Positions 6,187 to 8,080 of a stretch of DNA of 8,080 nt are shown in pieces. The notes under the pieces are model-generated. The model was given only the letters and a program-made list of their open reading frames with translations, ran no database searches and was not told the DNA's origin. Position numbers and translations under genes: made by a program. This DNA comes from CAYVFM01 sp964546375 (GTDB taxonomy: Bacteria; Gemmatimonadota; Gemmatimonadetes; Palauibacterales; Palauibacteraceae). Position 1 is the stretch's first letter; each line of letters begins with the position of its first letter. Location of the stretch: positions 1-8,080 of the forward strand of contig CAZJJO010000086.1 in the NCBI GenBank assembly GCA_964546375.1, given 5' to 3'.

Positions 6187-6948
6187 GTGAGCGACGCAGC
6201 GACGCAGGACGGATCGGGCGGCCCCGGCAGGGGGTTCTACGCGGTGCTGGCGGTGCTGGCCGCCGGTGGCGCGGCGGCCCTGCTGCTGACCGGCGGGAGC
6301 GACCCGGATCCGGTCGGGCCGCTGAGCCCGTCGGCCATGAACGTGGAGCCCGACTCGACGGCCTTCGCCGCGGCCCGGGGGCCGGAGGACGCTCCGGTCG
6401 TCCTGGCGGAGTTCGCCGACTACCAGTGCTCCCACTGCGCGAACTTCGCCCGCCTGCCCGGCCCGGCCCTGCGGCGGGACTACGTGCAGAACGGCCGGGT
6501 CCGGATGCTGTTCTACGACTTCCCGCTGAGCCGCCAGACCCACGCGATCCCCGCCGCCCTGGCGGCCCGCTGCGCCGGCGACCAGGGCGAGTACTGGGCC
6601 ATGCACGGGAAGCTGTTCTCGAACCAGACCGAGTGGGCCCGGAGCCAGAGCCCCGAGGGCCTGTTCGCCGACTACGCCCGCGAGATCGGCCTCGACACGG
6701 GCCCGTTCAACGAGTGCTACTCGGGCAAGGAGCACGTCGAGGAGATCATGGCGTCCCGCCGCTACGGGGAGCAGCTCGAGATCACCGGCACGCCGGCGAT
6801 CTTCGTCAACGGACGCAAGACGTCGGGCTACAGCTACGAGGCGGTCTCGAGCCTCATCGAGCAGGAGCTGGCCGCGGCCGACTCGACCGCGAGCGGCGAC
6901 GCCGGCGGCGCGCCGGAGGACGGGGGCGCCGGGTCGGGCGCCCGGTGA
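6187..6948 (+). CDS. Membrane-anchored DsbA-like thiol-disulfide oxidoreductase
   Basis: This is a 253-residue thioredoxin-fold protein of the DsbA/DsbG-like group (Thioredoxin_4 type) that introduces or reshuffles disulfides in exported proteins. A short cytosolic start is followed by one hydrophobic helix at about 17-35 (FYAVLAVLAAGGAAALLL), anchoring it with the catalytic domain outside. The active site is CSHC (C81 and C84) in VLAEFADYQCSHCANF. The cis-proline loop is ITGTPAIFVNG, with T202-P203. Two further cysteines lie in 'ARCAGDQGEYW' and 'FNECYSG', positions where this family often carries a second pair. The C-terminal 25 residues are a Gly/Ala/Ser/Asp-rich tail beyond the fold. The GTG start is backed by AGAGAGGA upstream. 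Only 7 bases separate it from a VKOR-family gene, its probable reoxidant, so the two are likely one operon. A role as reductase or isomerase cannot be excluded. Confidence 0.92.
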   Translation: MSDAATQDGSGGPGRGFYAVLAVLAAGGAAALLLTGGSDPDPVGPLSPSAMNVEPDSTAFAAARGPEDAPVVLAEFADYQCSHCANFARLPGPALRRDYVQNGRVRMLFYDFPLSRQTHAIPAALAARCAGDQGEYWAMHGKLFSNQTEWARSQSPEGLFADYAREIGLDTGPFNECYSGKEHVEEIMASRRYGEQLEITGTPAIFVNGRKTSGYSYEAVSSLIEQELAAADSTASGDAGGAPEDGGAGSGAR

Positions 6949-6955
6949 GCCGGCC

Positions 6956-7384
6956 GTGACCCGCGGCTGGCGGCGCCGGGCCGTGGTGGTCCTGGCGCTG
7001 GCGGGGGTCTTCGTCTCCCTCTACCTGCTGCTCTACAAGCTGGGCTACTACGGCGACCTCCTCTGCGGCGGGGCGGGCTCGTGCCAGGTGGTGCAGACCT
7101 CGGAGTACGCCGAGCTGGCCGGGATCCCCGTGGCGGGCTGGGGGCTGGCCTGGTACGCGGCGGTCTTCGCGGGCGGGCTGGCCCGCCTGCAGCCCTCGCT
7201 GGCGGACGCCCGCTGGCTGCGCCTCGGCCTGGAGGCGGCCGCGGCGGCCGGGGTCCTCTTCACTGGCTGGCTCACCTGGGTGGAGCTCTTCGTGCTCCGG
7301 GCGATCTGCTGGTGGTGCGTGGGCAGCGCCGTGCTGGTGGCGGCCATCGCGGCGCTGACGGCCTGGGACCGGCTGGAGGCCTGA
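6956..7384 (+). CDS. Vitamin K epoxide reductase (VKOR) family protein
   Basis: This is a 142-residue integral membrane protein of the bacterial VKOR family. These proteins replace DsbB in many actinobacteria, reoxidising the DsbA-like partner and passing electrons to quinone. Four hydrophobic segments can be seen at about 9-29, 57-77, 90-110 and 112-135. The outward loop pair is C37 and C43 in 'LCGGAGSCQVVQTSEYAELAGIPVAGWG', the family's loop-cysteine region with its conserved serine S49. The quinone-side CxxC is CWWC (C118, C121) in 'LFVLRAICWWCVGSAV'. All four functional cysteines are present. It is a stand-alone form with no fused thioredoxin domain, which agrees with the separate DsbA-like gene directly upstream. 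The GTG start at 6956 gives an arginine-rich N-terminus (RGWRRR) before the first helix, as the positive-inside rule expects. Its stop faces the ccmH stop across 51 bases. Confidence 0.93.
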   Translation: MTRGWRRRAVVVLALAGVFVSLYLLLYKLGYYGDLLCGGAGSCQVVQTSEYAELAGIPVAGWGLAWYAAVFAGGLARLQPSLADARWLRLGLEAAAAAGVLFTGWLTWVELFVLRAICWWCVGSAVLVAAIAALTAWDRLEA

Positions 7385-7393
7385 CGGGACGGG

Positions 7394-7417
7394 GCCCGAC
7401 GGGGAGCGCGGTCGGGC
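7394..7417. terminator. Candidate bidirectional terminator hairpin between convergent genes
   Basis: GCCCGAC (7394-7400) and GTCGGGC (7411-7417) form a perfect 7-base stem with a 10-base loop, midway between the two facing stop codons. An overlapping alternative pairs GGCCCGA (7393-7399) with TCGGGCC (7427-7433). No T-run follows on either strand, so it is not a classic intrinsic terminator. In GC-rich genomes such stems can still end or stabilise transcripts. Confidence 0.4.
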
Positions 7418-7435
7418 GTTCCGGGCTCGGGCCGG

Positions 7436-8080
7436 TCAGGCGCCCCGGCTCCCGGGCCCGCCCTCCTCCTCGAGCGCCGAGGCCAGCCGCTCCTCCTCCT
7501 CGGGGCTGAGTCCCTCCGGGGCGTCCGGGGCCTCCTCCGGGCCGGGGCCGGCGCCGGCGCGGTCCGCCTCCGCCCGGCCTCCGCCCTCCCCGGCGGACGC
7601 CGCCCCGACGCCGGTCCAGCGGCGGACGAGCCGCCAGGCCAGCAGGCCGCCGCCCAGGACGGCGAGGGCGGGGAAGAGGTAGACCACCAGGTTGATCCCC
7701 TCCGCCTTCGGCTTCAGGAGCACCCACTCGCCGTAGCGGCTCACGAAGTAGGCCCGCACCTCCTCGGGCGACTGCCCCAGGGCCAGCCGCCGCTTGATCT
7801 CGGCCTGCATCTCGCGGGCGAGGGAGGCGGAGGACTCCAGGACCGACTGGTTCCGGCACACCGGGCAGCGGAGCTGGGAGGCCACCCGGGCGGTCAGCTC
7901 GTCGAGGCGCTCGCCGGTGACCTCGGCCGAGTCGGGCACGACCACCGAGTCGGGGTTCGCCGTGAAGCCCGGGCCGTCCTGGCCGCCCCCGGCCGCCCGG
8001 GTGGCCTCCTGGGCCGCGGCGGCCGGGGCGGCCGGGCCCGCGAGCGGCCCGGGCGCCGGGGACGCCGCCAGGAGGGCGGC
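7436..8080 (-). CDS. ccmH: Cytochrome c maturation protein CcmH (5' end outside window)
   Basis: CcmH belongs to System I cytochrome c biogenesis, where its outward-facing Cys pair helps keep apocytochrome CXXCH thiols reduced or present them for heme attachment. The motif is LRCPVCRNQSVLESSASLAREM, with cysteine codons at 7865-7867 and 7856-7858. It is followed by the family's 'SPEEVRAYFVSRYGEWVLLKPKAEG', one membrane helix (codons about 7625-7693), and a cytosolic tail ending in a typical 'LSPEEEERLASALEEE' helix. A GTG exists at 7943-7945, but the frame stays open to base 8080. The added 45 codons are Ala/Pro/Leu-rich, like the end of a signal peptide (AALLAASPAPGPLAG...) followed by a linker. 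I therefore treat the gene as continuing past the edge. The tail's Gly/Ala/Glu-rich stretch is low-complexity. Other ccm genes are expected beyond 8080. Confidence 0.92.
   Translation of the reverse strand, partial: AALLAASPAPGPLAGPAAPAAAAQEATRAAGGGQDGPGFTANPDSVVVPDSAEVTGERLDELTARVASQLRCPVCRNQSVLESSASLAREMQAEIKRRLALGQSPEEVRAYFVSRYGEWVLLKPKAEGINLVVYLFPALAVLGGGLLAWRLVRRWTGVGAASAGEGGGRAEADRAGAGPGPEEAPDAPEGLSPEEEERLASALEEEGGPGSRGA

Noticed and set aside
4912..6735. Long - strand open frame opposite the tail-anchored and DsbA-like genes
   Set aside because: Its product is Pro/Arg/Gly-rich with no recognisable fold, and the + strand reading has clear protein features (CSHC site, membrane helices).

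Overview
The window is very GC-rich (roughly three quarters G+C by eye) and densely coded, with eight genes on the + strand and one on the - strand at the right edge. All nine coding regions end in TGA, and three consecutive junctions are 4-base ATGA overlaps. The base composition, together with GyrA, a DsbA-like/VKOR pair and CcmH, points to a high-GC bacterium. It is most likely an actinobacterium, perhaps from a deep lineage that keeps a Ccm-type cytochrome c maturation pathway. That placement is inference; no rRNA or other marker is present to fix it.

Bases 2-2854 hold the 3' part of gyrA (the C-terminal DNA-wrapping domain). An 8-base overlap leads to a threonine/serine dehydratase, and an ATGA overlap then leads to a class I glutamine-amidotransferase-type hydrolase of the peptidase C26/PuuD family. 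Bases 2851-4526 continue the same tight series with a self-processing P1-family (DmpA/NylC-like) peptidase and a HAD phosphatase. These genes are probably cotranscribed with gyrA. The four enzymes look like an amino-acid or amide scavenging and clean-up set, but no pathway can be named from sequence alone.

Bases 4545-6107 encode a 520-residue protein I cannot assign to a named family. It has a beta-rich N-terminal half that may be two PH-like domains, a low-complexity acidic/Gly linker, a long helical part containing a two-heptad duplication, and a single C-terminal membrane segment ending at the last residue. It is the most novel-looking gene here.

Bases 6187-7384 form a two-gene oxidative folding unit: a membrane-anchored DsbA-like thiol oxidoreductase (CSHC active site) and a VKOR-family quinone-linked reoxidant (CWWC). 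Converging on it from the right is ccmH (7436 to beyond 8080, - strand), a thiol-disulfide component of cytochrome c maturation with an RCPVCRNQ motif. The extracytoplasmic redox theme therefore runs across the convergent junction. The 50-base gap between the two stops carries nested inverted repeats that could serve as a shared terminator.

No tRNA, rRNA, CRISPR array, insertion sequence, attachment site or phage gene was seen, and no gene-free stretch exceeds 80 bases. The window reads as ordinary chromosomal backbone with one unusual uncharacterised membrane protein.
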